From contig JAGXSD010000057.1 in NCBI GenBank assembly GCA_018333955.1, positions 1-40,113 on the forward strand: 40,113 nucleotides of DNA, in the 5' to 3' direction. This document shows positions 7,817-18,594 of this stretch, one piece after another. The notes beneath the pieces were generated by a model. It searched no databases. It worked only from the letters and a program-made list of their open reading frames with translations, and had not been told where the DNA came from. A program made the translations under genes and the position numbers. The first letter of the stretch is position 1. Each line of letters begins with the position of its first letter. This stretch comes from Erysipelotrichia bacterium. GTDB taxonomy: Bacteria > Bacillota_I > Bacilli_A > Erysipelotrichales > Erysipelotrichaceae.

Positions 7817-9238
7817 TTACTCCACAATGAGTTGTCCCATCATCCCTGCTTCTTCATGTTCGAGAATATGACAATGATACATGAATATTCCTCGATATTT
7901 AAACTGAACAAGTATCTTTACAGTCTCTCCACTTCCGACAAAGACTGTATCTTTCCAACCATGTTCATTAGCTTCTGGTTCTTGTCCATTTCGACTTAGG
8001 ATTTGAAATTGAGTCCCATGGATATGGAAAGGATGTCCTAAACTTCCCATCATCATGGATCTTATGCTCGTGATTTCCCACATTTCTAAATCATTGAGTT
8101 TTACACGCTCATCAATTCGATGCATATCAAATTGACGTCCGTTGATGGTGACCATGTGTCCCATCCCATCAAGTTCAATGGTTCTGATGGTCTTGACAAG
8201 ACTTTCATCAAATCGCTCAATGGAGGCAAGTTCATTAGGTATCATTGTTTCATCAAGTCCGTCATCGGACACCACGAAACTCATCATCACTTTCTTATTA
8301 CTTAAAAGTCTGACTTTCTGACCTTTTTGATAAGTTGAAAAATCAATGATGATTTCAGCTCGCTCACCAGGAGAAATAAAGAGTGAATTCATAAGTACAG
8401 GTTTTTCTAGGAATCCACCATCTGATGCAATTTGAACAAACTCATGATTATCTTCAAGTCTAACATTAAAATGACTTGCATTGGCACCATTGAGAATTCT
8501 AAATCTCATTTTTATGCTTGAAACATTAAGTGTTGGGGTTATCGCACCATTCACCAAAATATACTGGCCAGTAGCCCCATCCATCATATTGTTTGTGTAT
8601 CGTAATGATCCATCTTGATTAAAACTTCGATCTTGAATGATAAGTGGAATATCATTGACTCCATACTCATCTGGTAGGTTTAATGATTTTGAATGGTCAT
8701 CTTCCACTATAATCATGCCTGCCAAACCATAATACACTTGCGTTGCGGTTCTTCCTATGACGTGAGGATGAAACCATAACGTGGATGCAGGTTGGTTGAT
8801 GGTGAATGTAGGTTGCCACGTCGATCCTGCTGAAATCACTTGGTGTGGACCGCCATCACTTGATCCTTCAACTTCTAAGCCATGCCAGTGGATGGAAGTG
8901 TCCACACTGAGATTGTTTTTCACTTGCATGGTGACTTCTTCACCTCGACTTAACTTAATGACAGGACCAAGATAACTTCCATTGTATCCTAAGGTTGGTG
9001 TTTGTAGCTCTTTGATAAAATTGGTCGTTCCTCTTTGAACGGTAATGTGGTATGTACTTGATTGTCCATCCGAAACTGAGGGTTCCAATAGGATTGGAAT
9101 AGGCAGTAATCGCACTTCACTTGCAGGAGGATTGATCCTATTTTGAATGCTTGAAATCAATGTGAAAACAAGATAGCTTATTCCTATCACAATGATGAAG
9201 AAAAGAATGAATCCTTTATGGCTGATGTGATGTCTCAT
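7817..9238 (-). CDS. membrane-anchored multicopper oxidase (CotA/SufI type)
   Basis: A 473-residue three-cupredoxin oxidase that couples one-electron oxidation of a substrate (phenolic, metal ion or bilirubin-like) to reduction of oxygen to water. All four copper motifs are present: HWHG (117-120), WFHPH (155-159), HPFHIHG, and HCHILEHEEAGMM near the C-terminus with the type 1 Cys and axial Met. An N-terminal hydrophobic anchor (about 9-30) lacks a twin-arginine motif, so it is probably tethered outside the membrane via Sec. ATG 9238 is chosen for the GAAGGA site; the open frame runs 45 codons further upstream without such a site. It stands alone with its own terminator. Confidence 0.92.
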   Translation of the reverse strand: MRHHISHKGFILFFIIVIGISYLVFTLISSIQNRINPPASEVRLLPIPILLEPSVSDGQSSTYHITVQRGTTNFIKELQTPTLGYNGSYLGPVIKLSRGEEVTMQVKNNLSVDTSIHWHGLEVEGSSDGGPHQVISAGSTWQPTFTINQPASTLWFHPHVIGRTATQVYYGLAGMIIVEDDHSKSLNLPDEYGVNDIPLIIQDRSFNQDGSLRYTNNMMDGATGQYILVNGAITPTLNVSSIKMRFRILNGANASHFNVRLEDNHEFVQIASDGGFLEKPVLMNSLFISPGERAEIIIDFSTYQKGQKVRLLSNKKVMMSFVVSDDGLDETMIPNELASIERFDESLVKTIRTIELDGMGHMVTINGRQFDMHRIDERVKLNDLEMWEITSIRSMMMGSLGHPFHIHGTQFQILSRNGQEPEANEHGWKDTVFVGSGETVKILVQFKYRGIFMYHCHILEHEEAGMMGQLIVE

Positions 9239-9440
9239 GGTACGTCCTTCTTCATACAACACAATGATGGTGGTATGAATCCTATGGTTTAAGTGTTTCC
9301 TCCCCAATGAGTCGATAAACAAACCCTTAGAACGGTATATTCTTGATAAGCCTATTGTTGCACAAAGATACAAAAATTTAAATGATTATAACTGAAGGTT
9401 TAATCGAAAAATAGAATGCTGTATTGAAAAGTGAGATTAA

Positions 9441-9467
9441 AAAACATGTCTTACGACATGTTCTTTA
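9441..9467 (-). terminator. terminator after eno
   Basis: On the minus strand AACATGTC-GTAA-GACATGTT is followed by TTTTAATC, just downstream of the eno stop codon. Confidence 0.8.
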
Positions 9468-9469
9468 AA

Positions 9470-11525
<2,056 letters not shown>

Positions 11526-11529
<4 letters not shown>

Positions 11530-12725
11530 GCTTTTTCCTTAATGACCGCAATGCCCGGTAGGACTTTGCCTTCCATGAATTCTAAGCTTGCTCCTCCACC
11601 TGTGGAGATATGAGAGAACTCATCTTTAAATCCTAATTGAATCGCTGCAGCTGCACTATCACCACCACCAATGACGGTCATCGCGCCCTTTTGAGCCGCA
11701 ATCGCTTTACATACTTCTAAGGTTCCATTCGCAAATGGCGCAAGTTCAAAGACTCCCATTGGACCATTCCATACAACTGTTTTAGCCCCATCAAGCACAG
11801 AACTAAAGAGTTTCACAGTTTCAGGTCCAATATCAAGACCCATCCAACCATCTTCAATGCCTTCATTCGAAACAACTTTGGTGTTCGCATCAACACTGAA
11901 TGCATCCGCCACAATGTGATCCACAGGAAGCACAAGTTTACCATGGGATTTATCTAAGAATTCTTTCGCAAGTTCAACTTTATCAGCTTCTAATAAAGAT
12001 GAACCAATGTTATGCCCTAAAGCTTTAAGGAAGGTATAAGCCATACCACCCCCAATAAGCACTTTATCCGCAATATTGAGTAGGTTTTCAATGACCGCAA
12101 TCTTATCAGAAACTTTCGCTCCCCCAACAATCGCCACAAACGGCTTCGCAGGATTTAAGATTGCTTTTTCAAGCGCAACCACTTCTTTTTCAACTAAGAA
12201 ACCTAAACCACTTGGTAAGATCTCCGCAATACCATAGGTGGTCGCATGCGCACGATGAGATGAACCAAAGGCATCAAACACAAATACTTCTCCAAGACTT
12301 GCCCAATAAGCCGCAAGTTCAGGATCGTTTTTGGATTCCCCTTTTTCATATCGAGTGTTTTGAACCACCACGATATCACCACCTTGAAGAGCATTCACAG
12401 CTGCTTCTAAAGCAGGACCACGAGTTTCACTCACAAATGTTACAGGAGCATCCACAAGTTCACCTAAACGAACTGCGACCGGAGCCATATTGTTTTTGGC
12501 TTTATCTGACGCGGTTTTCTCTGGATCTTTATGATCCACTTTTCCTAAGTGAGACATAATGATTAATTTCGCTTTTCGCTCAAGCAAATAATTAATCGTT
12601 GGTAAGGCTTGCACAATACGGTTATCGTCCGTAATGACGCCGTTCTTGATTGGTACGTTAAAGTCAACCCGTACAATCACTTTCTTATTCGACACATCCA
12701 AATCTCTGAGTGTCAATTTTGACAT
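11526..12725 (-). CDS. pgk: phosphoglycerate kinase
   Basis: ATP-forming glycolytic kinase, 399 residues. Motifs: [12 protein letters not shown] near the N-terminus, [16 protein letters not shown], the nucleotide site [25 protein letters not shown], and GGGDSAAA. First gene of a pgk-tpiA-eno operon; neither gapA nor a phosphoglycerate mutase gene is in this cluster, unlike the longer operon of many Bacillota. AGGAGGAAAACACT precedes the ATG, with a strong promoter and a cre-like site upstream. Confidence 0.98.
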
Positions 12726-12749
12726 AGTGTTTTCCTCCTAAGCGTGTAA

Positions 12750-12778
12750 ATTATACCATTTTAGCCATTTTCATACAA
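12750..12778 (-). promoter_or_regulatory. promoter of pgk-tpiA-eno
   Basis: On the minus strand TTGTAT (12773-12778), a 17-nt spacer and TGGTATAAT (-10 at 12750-12755, TGn-extended) lie about 25 nt before the pgk start. Confidence 0.8.
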
Positions 12779-12822
12779 TGAAAGTGGTGTGAATCTTTTC
12801 ACATTGTCGCAATTTATCGTGA

Positions 12823-12837
12823 ATGAAAGCGCTTAAA
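12823..12837. promoter_or_regulatory. cre-like site (CcpA operator)
   Basis: ATGAAAGCGCTTAAA matches the catabolite-response consensus WTGAAARCGYTTWNN, with the central palindrome GAAAGCGCTT. It lies 45-60 nt upstream of the pgk -35, a position usual for CcpA activation of glycolytic operons. It abuts the T-run of the terminator of the preceding transcript. Confidence 0.6.
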
Positions 12838-12857
12838 AAGAGCACATTCGTGCTCTG
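12834..12857 (-). terminator. terminator of the AbgT/peptidase operon
   Basis: On the minus strand AGAGCAC-GAAT-GTGCTCT is followed by TTTTTAAG, just downstream of the M24 peptidase stop. Confidence 0.85.
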
Positions 12858-12877
12858 TGCATTGTTGGTGAAATTTA

Positions 12878-14056
12878 TTAACGATACTTAGCTTCACTTG
12901 GTAAATAATGAGGTGTCAGTGGGGTTAAGATTTCAATACCATCACGTGTGACTAACACCATATCTTCAATATTAAAACCATTATACCCTGTAATATACAT
13001 CGGGTTTTCAACACTTAAAATCATTCCTTCTTCAAGAACACCTTCTTGATTTGATGAGATAAAAGGAACTTCTGCTGTTTGTGGTCCCATCGAAATACTA
13101 TGACCTAAATGACCTCGCACATAAAATGGGTACTTTGCTAAGGTGTGTTGATACCCAATGTTAAACAACTCTTTAAAGGATAATCCTGGTTTCATTGCTC
13201 TAAGCATGAGTTCATGAGCTTCCATTAAATTTCGCTTCACTTCAACTAACCAAGGATCCACTTCAGACATCAACCAACTGCGTGAGAAATCAGTGGTATA
13301 AAATGAAGTCCCACCATGCACTCCCCCATCAAACTTCACCACATCACGGGATGTAATGATCTTATCCGAGGAGTACCCTAGTTTTCCACCATTGACTCCT
13401 GATCCAAAACTAGACCACGTCGAAGGATACGCTACGTTTGATTTCATGACTTCAGTGGTATAGATATGATACAAATCAAGTTCACTCATCCCTTCTTGAA
13501 GTGTATTCGCCACCACATTTAAAGCGTGATCACTGATTGAAATCAGTGTTTTAAACCACTGTATTTCATCCACTTCCTTAATCATTCTTGCCTTAATAAA
13601 GTCTTGCGATACATTCACAAACTCTGCTTGGGGCCATCGCTTGTTCATCAGTTCAAAATACGATTGGGGAAGATAATCCAACTCCACCCCAATGCGGGAT
13701 GCACTGAGGTGTGAGGATTGAATGAGATGATCAAGATGATCTAGAAGGGTAATCATCTCCTTTTTAAAATGCAAATTGTGAAGCTCTTCTTGGGTACGAT
13801 TACCTACCCAAGTGGTAAAGCTTAAGACATGAAAGTCTTCGTGATTAAAGGAAGGTGTTTCAAAATCCATGCCGATGAGTGTCGACTTTCCCTCAGGGAG
13901 GACAAATGCTGCCGCAAACTGAGGATGTCTTGACACCGTGTGTTGATGAGAGGAGAAACCACTCACATACGCAAAGTTTTCTGGAGATTGGGCTAAGAGA
14001 ACATCCACCCCAAGTTCCTTCATTAATCTTTGTATTTTCTTAACTTTAGGAAGCAT
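12878..14056 (-). CDS. M24-family metallopeptidase (Xaa-Pro aminopeptidase-like)
   Basis: A 392-residue creatinase/aminopeptidase-fold enzyme that likely removes N-terminal residues from small peptides. A creatinase-like N-terminal domain (about 1-145) is followed by the pita-bread catalytic domain. Metal-ligand positions are visible in KFDGGVHGGTSFYTTDFSRSW (two Asp), GHLGHSISMGPQ (His) and the Glu in LSVENPMYITG and NIEDMVLV. AAAGGAGG precedes the ATG, 12 nt after the AbgT gene. It shares the T-box leader, so processing of imported peptides or conjugates is a reasonable inference; exact substrate unknown. Confidence 0.9.
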   Translation of the reverse strand: MLPKVKKIQRLMKELGVDVLLAQSPENFAYVSGFSSHQHTVSRHPQFAAAFVLPEGKSTLIGMDFETPSFNHEDFHVLSFTTWVGNRTQEELHNLHFKKEMITLLDHLDHLIQSSHLSASRIGVELDYLPQSYFELMNKRWPQAEFVNVSQDFIKARMIKEVDEIQWFKTLISISDHALNVVANTLQEGMSELDLYHIYTTEVMKSNVAYPSTWSSFGSGVNGGKLGYSSDKIITSRDVVKFDGGVHGGTSFYTTDFSRSWLMSEVDPWLVEVKRNLMEAHELMLRAMKPGLSFKELFNIGYQHTLAKYPFYVRGHLGHSISMGPQTAEVPFISSNQEGVLEEGMILSVENPMYITGYNGFNIEDMVLVTRDGIEILTPLTPHYLPSEAKYR

Positions 14057-14068
14057 ACATCCTCCTTT

Positions 14069-15595
14069 CTAATAGAGTAATCCTGCTCCTGGTCCTAATG
14101 GGAGTCCAAGTAAGAACCAAACGATAAAGAGTAAAGTCCATCCCACTAAGAATGCCAATGAATATGGAGCCATGGTCGTAATCAGTGATCCCACCCCAAA
14201 TTTCTTATCATATTTTTGTGAGAATGCCACGGCTAGTGGGAAGAAAGGCATAAGTGGCGAAATAATGTTGGTTGAAGAATCTCCAATGCGATACACAGCT
14301 TGCGCAAGCTCAGGAGATAATCCTAATCGCATAAACAGAGGCACAAAGATAGGAGCCATAATAATCCATTTCGCAGAGTCGACCGCAATAAAGATATTGA
14401 TGAAAGCTGTTAAGATAATAAATGCAATAATTAATGGTAAACCGATAAAGCCAATGTTTTGTAGGAAATTTGCACCTGAAACAGATAGAATAATGCCTAA
14501 GTTCGAATAGTTGAATGCACTCACAAACTGAGCCGCAAAGAAGACTAAAACTAAGAATGAAGCGATGCCAGTAATTCCTTTTACCATCATCTCCACGACA
14601 TCACTATCTTTTTGAATTGTTTTCGCACCAATACCGTACATTAAGCCTGGTACTAAGAAAGTTAAACTCATCACCGCAATGATGGAGGACATAAATGGAG
14701 AAACGAGTAAGTTACCATTAGGATTTAAGATGGCATTTTCAGGTAAGATAAGCATTAAGATAAGACCGACAACTCCAACTAGTCCCACTAGCGCAAAACG
14801 TAAACCACGTTTTTCAAGTTGGGCAATATCTTCAACTTTGTCTTCACTATCAAATTCATAATGACCTAGTCTTGGAATCACAATCTTCTCTGTAATCCAT
14901 GTTCCAATGAGGGTAATCAGTAGTGTTGAAACCACCATAAAATACCAGTTGGCAGTTGGTAAGACTGTATAGTTCGCATCAATAAAACGTGCAGCTTGAG
15001 TACTAATTCCCGCAAACATAGGATCATTAGATCCAATAAGGATATTTGCACTCCATCCTCCAGAGACCCCCGCAAAGGCTGCCGCAAGTCCCGCAATCGG
15101 ATGTTTCTTAAAGCTTTTGAAGATAATCGCTCCTAAAGGTACTAAGACGACATACCCGGTAGAAGAAGCCACATTAGATAGTACCCCTAAGAAAACTACG
15201 GTAGCACTCACAAGATAGCGAGGTGTCATCACGACAATCTTTCTCATTAAGGCACTAATAAGACCTGATCCTTCCGCAACACTCACCGCCACAATGATAG
15301 TGAATACGGTTCCTAAAGCAAAGAATCCGGTGAAGTTAGAAATAAGGGTTGTAAATAAATGACGAATGCCATCCGCATCAAGTAAGCTTCTGGCGGCGAC
15401 GGTATTGATGATGACTTCTTGAGTTTGAGTGTTAATGGTTTCATAGGTCACACTTAAACCAAGTGATGCAAAGACTGCGGATAGGACCATAATGATTCCC
15501 GCAAGAATCACAAATAAGGTCACTGGATGTGGAAGGCGGTTTCCAGCCTGTTCGATTTTATCGAGTAGGGAAACTTTCCCTTTAGATTTTGACAT
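14069..15595 (-). CDS. AbgT-family transporter
   Basis: A 508-residue integral membrane protein of the AbgT (p-aminobenzoyl-glutamate transporter) family, with about 11-13 helices. Family-like stretches are NRLPHPVTLFVILAGIIM at the N-terminus, AGVSGGWSANILIGSNDP, and RIGDSSTNIISPLMPFFPLA near the C-terminus. Known members import p-aminobenzoyl-glutamate or export sulfonamides. Here the gene sits behind a T-box with an apparent cysteine specifier and before an M24 peptidase, so a cysteine-containing peptide or related amino-acid derivative is a possible substrate (inference). AAAGGAG precedes the ATG. Confidence 0.92.
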   Translation of the reverse strand: MSKSKGKVSLLDKIEQAGNRLPHPVTLFVILAGIIMVLSAVFASLGLSVTYETINTQTQEVIINTVAARSLLDADGIRHLFTTLISNFTGFFALGTVFTIIVAVSVAEGSGLISALMRKIVVMTPRYLVSATVVFLGVLSNVASSTGYVVLVPLGAIIFKSFKKHPIAGLAAAFAGVSGGWSANILIGSNDPMFAGISTQAARFIDANYTVLPTANWYFMVVSTLLITLIGTWITEKIVIPRLGHYEFDSEDKVEDIAQLEKRGLRFALVGLVGVVGLILMLILPENAILNPNGNLLVSPFMSSIIAVMSLTFLVPGLMYGIGAKTIQKDSDVVEMMVKGITGIASFLVLVFFAAQFVSAFNYSNLGIILSVSGANFLQNIGFIGLPLIIAFIILTAFINIFIAVDSAKWIIMAPIFVPLFMRLGLSPELAQAVYRIGDSSTNIISPLMPFFPLAVAFSQKYDKKFGVGSLITTMAPYSLAFLVGWTLLFIVWFLLGLPLGPGAGLLY

Positions 15596-15625
15596 ATTTT
15601 TCTCCTTTGTGTGTTAAATGATGGT

Positions 15626-15697
15626 TCAATGAATGTTTAGGCTACATCGATCTCCAATATTCCACCAAAGAAATGGTTTTTTAAACAACGACTTCAT
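15626..15697 (-). CDS. 23-residue ORF between T-box and transporter gene
   Basis: A short reading frame with the best ribosome binding site of the operon (AAGGAGG, 7 nt before the ATG). The peptide starts MKSLFKKPF and contains WWNIGDRC; it has one Cys codon and ends 30 nt before the AbgT start. It lies downstream of the T-box terminator, so it is only transcribed when the switch is on. It could be a small protein or a leader peptide; I know no homologue. Confidence 0.5.
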   Translation of the reverse strand: MKSLFKKPFLWWNIGDRCSLNIH

Positions 15698-15728
15698 GGT
15701 CTTTCCTCCTTAAGGCTGTGAAGAAATA

Positions 15729-15762
15729 AAAAAGACTATCCCTCTAAAAAGAGGCGATAGTC
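15729..15762 (-). terminator. T-box terminator
   Basis: On the minus strand AGACTATCGCCTCT and AGAGGGATAGTCT pair around TTTT and are followed by TTTTTTATTT. The upstream arm overlaps the T-box sequence region, as expected for a terminator/antiterminator switch. Confidence 0.88.
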
Positions 15763-15978
15763 TCGCGGTTCCACTCTTGTTTGACCAATATTAACTATTG
15801 ATCCTCACTCGGATACATTCATATCCTAACGCTATAACAGGCGTACCTGCACCCCTCTACATTTTCGAAGGGTTTGCTCCAAGATGCATTCGCAGTGCTT
15901 TCACTAAAGATTCTTTCACCAATTGAATCTCTCTCTAATAGCTTCACCACTGTTACTATTTCTTATCAGTGCATTTCA
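15735..15978 (-). promoter_or_regulatory. T-box riboswitch, apparent specifier UGC (cysteine)
   Basis: This leader RNA senses uncharged tRNA. The T-box core AAGAGTGGAACCGCG (15765-15779) is nearly canonical. Stem I begins with the conserved GATAAGAAATAGTA (K-turn/AGUA region). The 3' side of stem I reads GCGAA-UGC-A-UCUUGGAGC, which aligns with the known glyQS element (GGC-A-UUCUUGAGC) and places UGC at 15886-15888 as specifier. Low charging of tRNA-Cys should therefore turn on the AbgT transporter and M24 peptidase. The specifier is read by eye and should be confirmed by folding. Confidence 0.88.
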
Positions 15979-15989
15979 TTCACGGATGA

Positions 15990-16018
15990 ATAATACAATG
16001 AAAATATGACGTTGTCAA
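15990..16018 (-). promoter_or_regulatory. promoter of the T-box transcript
   Basis: On the minus strand TTGACA (16013-16018), a 17-nt spacer and TATTAT (15990-15995) form a near-consensus promoter just upstream of the T-box stem I. No terminator is seen between glgA and this promoter, so glg transcripts may read into the T-box and stop at its terminator. Confidence 0.8.
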
Positions 16019-16043
16019 ACATAACGTTTTAATATTTGATTTC

Positions 16044-17468
16044 TTAGAGTGAATCATACACCTTAGCATACTGCTCACTTGATAAAGCCCAACTAAAATC
16101 GACACTCATGGCATTACGCTGTGTTTGTTCAAATTCAATAGGATAGTGATAATACAAGTACACCGCCATCCGTAAGACATGGTATAAATCTGAGGTGGTA
16201 AACTCTTTAAAGCTGAAGCCAGTGCCTTCTTGGGTTTCACTATTATAAGGCATCACACTATCTCTTAACCCACCCACTTCACGCACCACTGGAAGTGTGC
16301 CATAGCGCATCGCAATCATTTGTGAGAGTCCACATGGTTCAAATAAGCTTGGCATAAGAAGCAAGTCACATCCTGCATATATTTCATGCGCAAGGGGTTC
16401 ATTGTATCCTGCGACATAGGCTAAGCGACCATAGTATTTCTCTACCATATGACGGAAACCATGTTCTAAGTGTGCTTCTCCTGAACCTAAGACAATGAGC
16501 TGGACATCAAGACCCATAATATCAGCCATTTGATCTAGGATGAGATGAATGCCCTTTTGCCACGTTAAGCGAGAGACAACGCCTAGAAGTAACGTATTCT
16601 CAGTGGGCTTAAGTCCACATTTGCGTTGTAGTTCAAGTTTGTTTTTAACCTTATTATCGAGTGTTTCAACATCATAGTGGTGTTTAATGAGTGGATCACT
16701 TGAAGGATCCCAAAACTTAGTGTCAATGCCATTAAGGATGCCATAAAGATCATATTGACGAAGTCTTAACACTTCATGAAGTCGCTCTCCAAAGGATAAA
16801 CCTAAAATTTCTTGGGCATAGCTTGGTGAGACTGTGGTGACTTTATGCGCATACACAATGGCTGATTTCATAAAGTTAATGCCATCATCAAAGCGAATTG
16901 ACCCATCATTAATGATTTGATCACTGAGTCCTAAGCAATCTTTCGCCACTGAAAGTGGAAATTGACCTTGATAGGCTAAGTTGTGGATGGTGAATACATG
17001 TTTAATGTTTTTATGATTTGGATGATGTTTAAAGACAACGCGTGATAATAATGGAATCATCCCCGCATGCCAGTCATGAGAGTGAATAATATCCACACTT
17101 AAATTCACTTTTTCAATAAACATGGCACATGCTAAGTTAAAGAATGAAAAACGTTCTCCATCATCAGGATATCCATACAACCCATCACGCTCAAAGTATC
17201 CTTGGTGTTGTAGGAAATAGAAGTCAATGCCATCATGAGTTTGTTTGAGAATGGTTGCGACTTGATTGATGCATGGGGTATTGACTGTAAAGGTCACGAC
17301 AGGTTTCGCATCTTTAAGCTTCGCAATCACACTTTGGTACAGTGGAATAAACACACTGACGCGGTTTTTAGAAGATAGCGCTTGAGGTAGTGAACCGACC
17401 ACATCCGCTAATCCTCCAGTCTTCACAAATGGTAAACTTTCAGATGCCACAAACAGAATGTGTTTCAT
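16044..17468 (-). CDS. glgA: glycogen synthase (ADP-glucose, GT5)
   Basis: Transfers glucose from ADP-glucose to growing alpha-1,4-glucan; 474 residues as in bacterial GlgA. The N-terminal KTGGLADVVGSLPQAL motif binds ADP-glucose. HSHDWHAGMIPLL, the SRLTWQKGIHLIL start of the second Rossmann domain, and the LMPSLFEPCGLSQMIAMRYG motif with its catalytic Glu are all present. AAGGAGG precedes the ATG. Last gene of glgC-glgD-glgA; no branching enzyme gene is in the window. Confidence 0.97.
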   Translation of the reverse strand: MKHILFVASESLPFVKTGGLADVVGSLPQALSSKNRVSVFIPLYQSVIAKLKDAKPVVTFTVNTPCINQVATILKQTHDGIDFYFLQHQGYFERDGLYGYPDDGERFSFFNLACAMFIEKVNLSVDIIHSHDWHAGMIPLLSRVVFKHHPNHKNIKHVFTIHNLAYQGQFPLSVAKDCLGLSDQIINDGSIRFDDGINFMKSAIVYAHKVTTVSPSYAQEILGLSFGERLHEVLRLRQYDLYGILNGIDTKFWDPSSDPLIKHHYDVETLDNKVKNKLELQRKCGLKPTENTLLLGVVSRLTWQKGIHLILDQMADIMGLDVQLIVLGSGEAHLEHGFRHMVEKYYGRLAYVAGYNEPLAHEIYAGCDLLLMPSLFEPCGLSQMIAMRYGTLPVVREVGGLRDSVMPYNSETQEGTGFSFKEFTTSDLYHVLRMAVYLYYHYPIEFEQTQRNAMSVDFSWALSSEQYAKVYDSL

Positions 17469-17478
17469 GGTGTCCTCC

Positions 17479-18594
17479 TTATATGGAATCGCGTTTCGTC
17501 ACATAGAGTGGGTTTACTTTTGATCCCTTGAGTTCTTTTACGTGTTGGATACTTGAATACTTATCTAAAACAACATGCTCGACATGGATGCCTGGACCGA
17601 TAGTAGTTTGATGAAGGAGAATGGAGTTCACCACCACGGCTCCTTCTTCGACCACCACACCACGTCCTAATACGCTATTAATGACGGTTCCAGAAATCTT
17701 ACATCCATTCGCAATAATACTATTTGAGACAATGGCCTTATCACAATAGGTTGTGGGTTCAGAGTCATTAGTACGAGTTAGAATTGGCCAATTGGAGTTA
17801 AACAAATCACGAAGTAAGACTGGATTTAAGAATTCCATATGAGCTTGATGATACGCTTGCAGTGAATTAATCGCAAAAACATGTCCACGATGAGGAATGA
17901 CACGAATATTGAGGTGATCAAGTTCATCTCGAATGACATTATTAAACCAGTATAAGGATGAAGTTTGATATCCTTTTTTAATGAGTTTTAATAGTAATGA
18001 TTTCTTCAAAATATACGTATCTAATGAAATGGTTCGTGTTTTCACTTTTCCAAGATTTAAACCAAGTCCTGTGACGCGTTTATCTTTATCAAGTGTTAAG
18101 GTATCACAATGTAGAAATTTATCTTTGGCTTGATCAGTACTATGAGAAATGATACTGATATCGGCTCCACTGCCAATATGAGTATGAAGTAAATCTTCAA
18201 AGTTTGCGGTATACACCATGTATGATGAACTCACAATCACATATTCATTTTTATCTTCTTCTAAAAATGAAATATTAGACATCATGGAGAATATATCCGT
18301 GTTGTAGACTTTATTAAGTGTTTCGACTTCACCATAAAGCACTCTAATCTTGCCTTTTTTAGAGTTGATATTGTAGTGACGACCAGTTCCTAAATGTTCA
18401 TACACTGGACGTGGTTTTTCTTTCACATGGACATGAATATGATTAATTCCTGAATTTGAAAAATTCGAAATCATGAAGTCGACTAAGCGATAACGACCAA
18501 GAAATGAAAGCGCAGGCATTGGACGATGTGCTGTTAAGCCCGCTACATCAACACTTGGATTCTCAAATAAAATGATTCCTAATGCATTAGCCAT
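17479..18594 (-). CDS. glgD: glucose-1-phosphate adenylyltransferase, GlgD subunit
   Basis: A GlgC paralogue of 371 residues that acts as the non-catalytic or regulatory subunit of ADP-glucose pyrophosphorylase. The N-terminal loop reads [15 protein letters not shown] instead of the catalytic LAGGRGTRL, as expected for Glg[17 protein letters not shown] is retained, and left-handed beta-helix repeats follow at the C-terminus. ATG 18594 has GGAGGGG upstream and overlaps the glgC stop by 8 nt. Confidence 0.95.
   Translation of the reverse strand: MANALGIILFENPSVDVAGLTAHRPMPALSFLGRYRLVDFMISNFSNSGINHIHVHVKEKPRPVYEHLGTGRHYNINSKKGKIRVLYGEVETLNKVYNTDIFSMMSNISFLEEDKNEYVIVSSSYMVYTANFEDLLHTHIGSGADISIISHSTDQAKDKFLHCDTLTLDKDKRVTGLGLNLGKVKTRTISLDTYILKKSLLLKLIKKGYQTSSLYWFNNVIRDELDHLNIRVIPHRGHVFAINSLQAYHQAHMEFLNPVLLRDLFNSNWPILTRTNDSEPTTYCDKAIVSNSIIANGCKISGTVINSVLGRGVVVEEGAVVVNSILLHQTTIGPGIHVEHVVLDKYSSIQHVKELKGSKVNPLYVTKRDSI

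Noticed and set aside
7667-7999. 110-codon plus-strand frame
   Set aside because: Overlaps the XRE promoter, the terminator and the 3' end of the oxidase; no ribosome binding site and implausible product.
12161-12559. 132-codon plus-strand frame antisense to pgk
   Set aside because: Lies wholly inside pgk, has no ribosome binding site and a low-complexity Gln/His/Leu-rich product.
14172-14510. 112-codon plus-strand frame antisense to the AbgT gene
   Set aside because: Shadow of a transporter gene with strong family motifs on the other strand.
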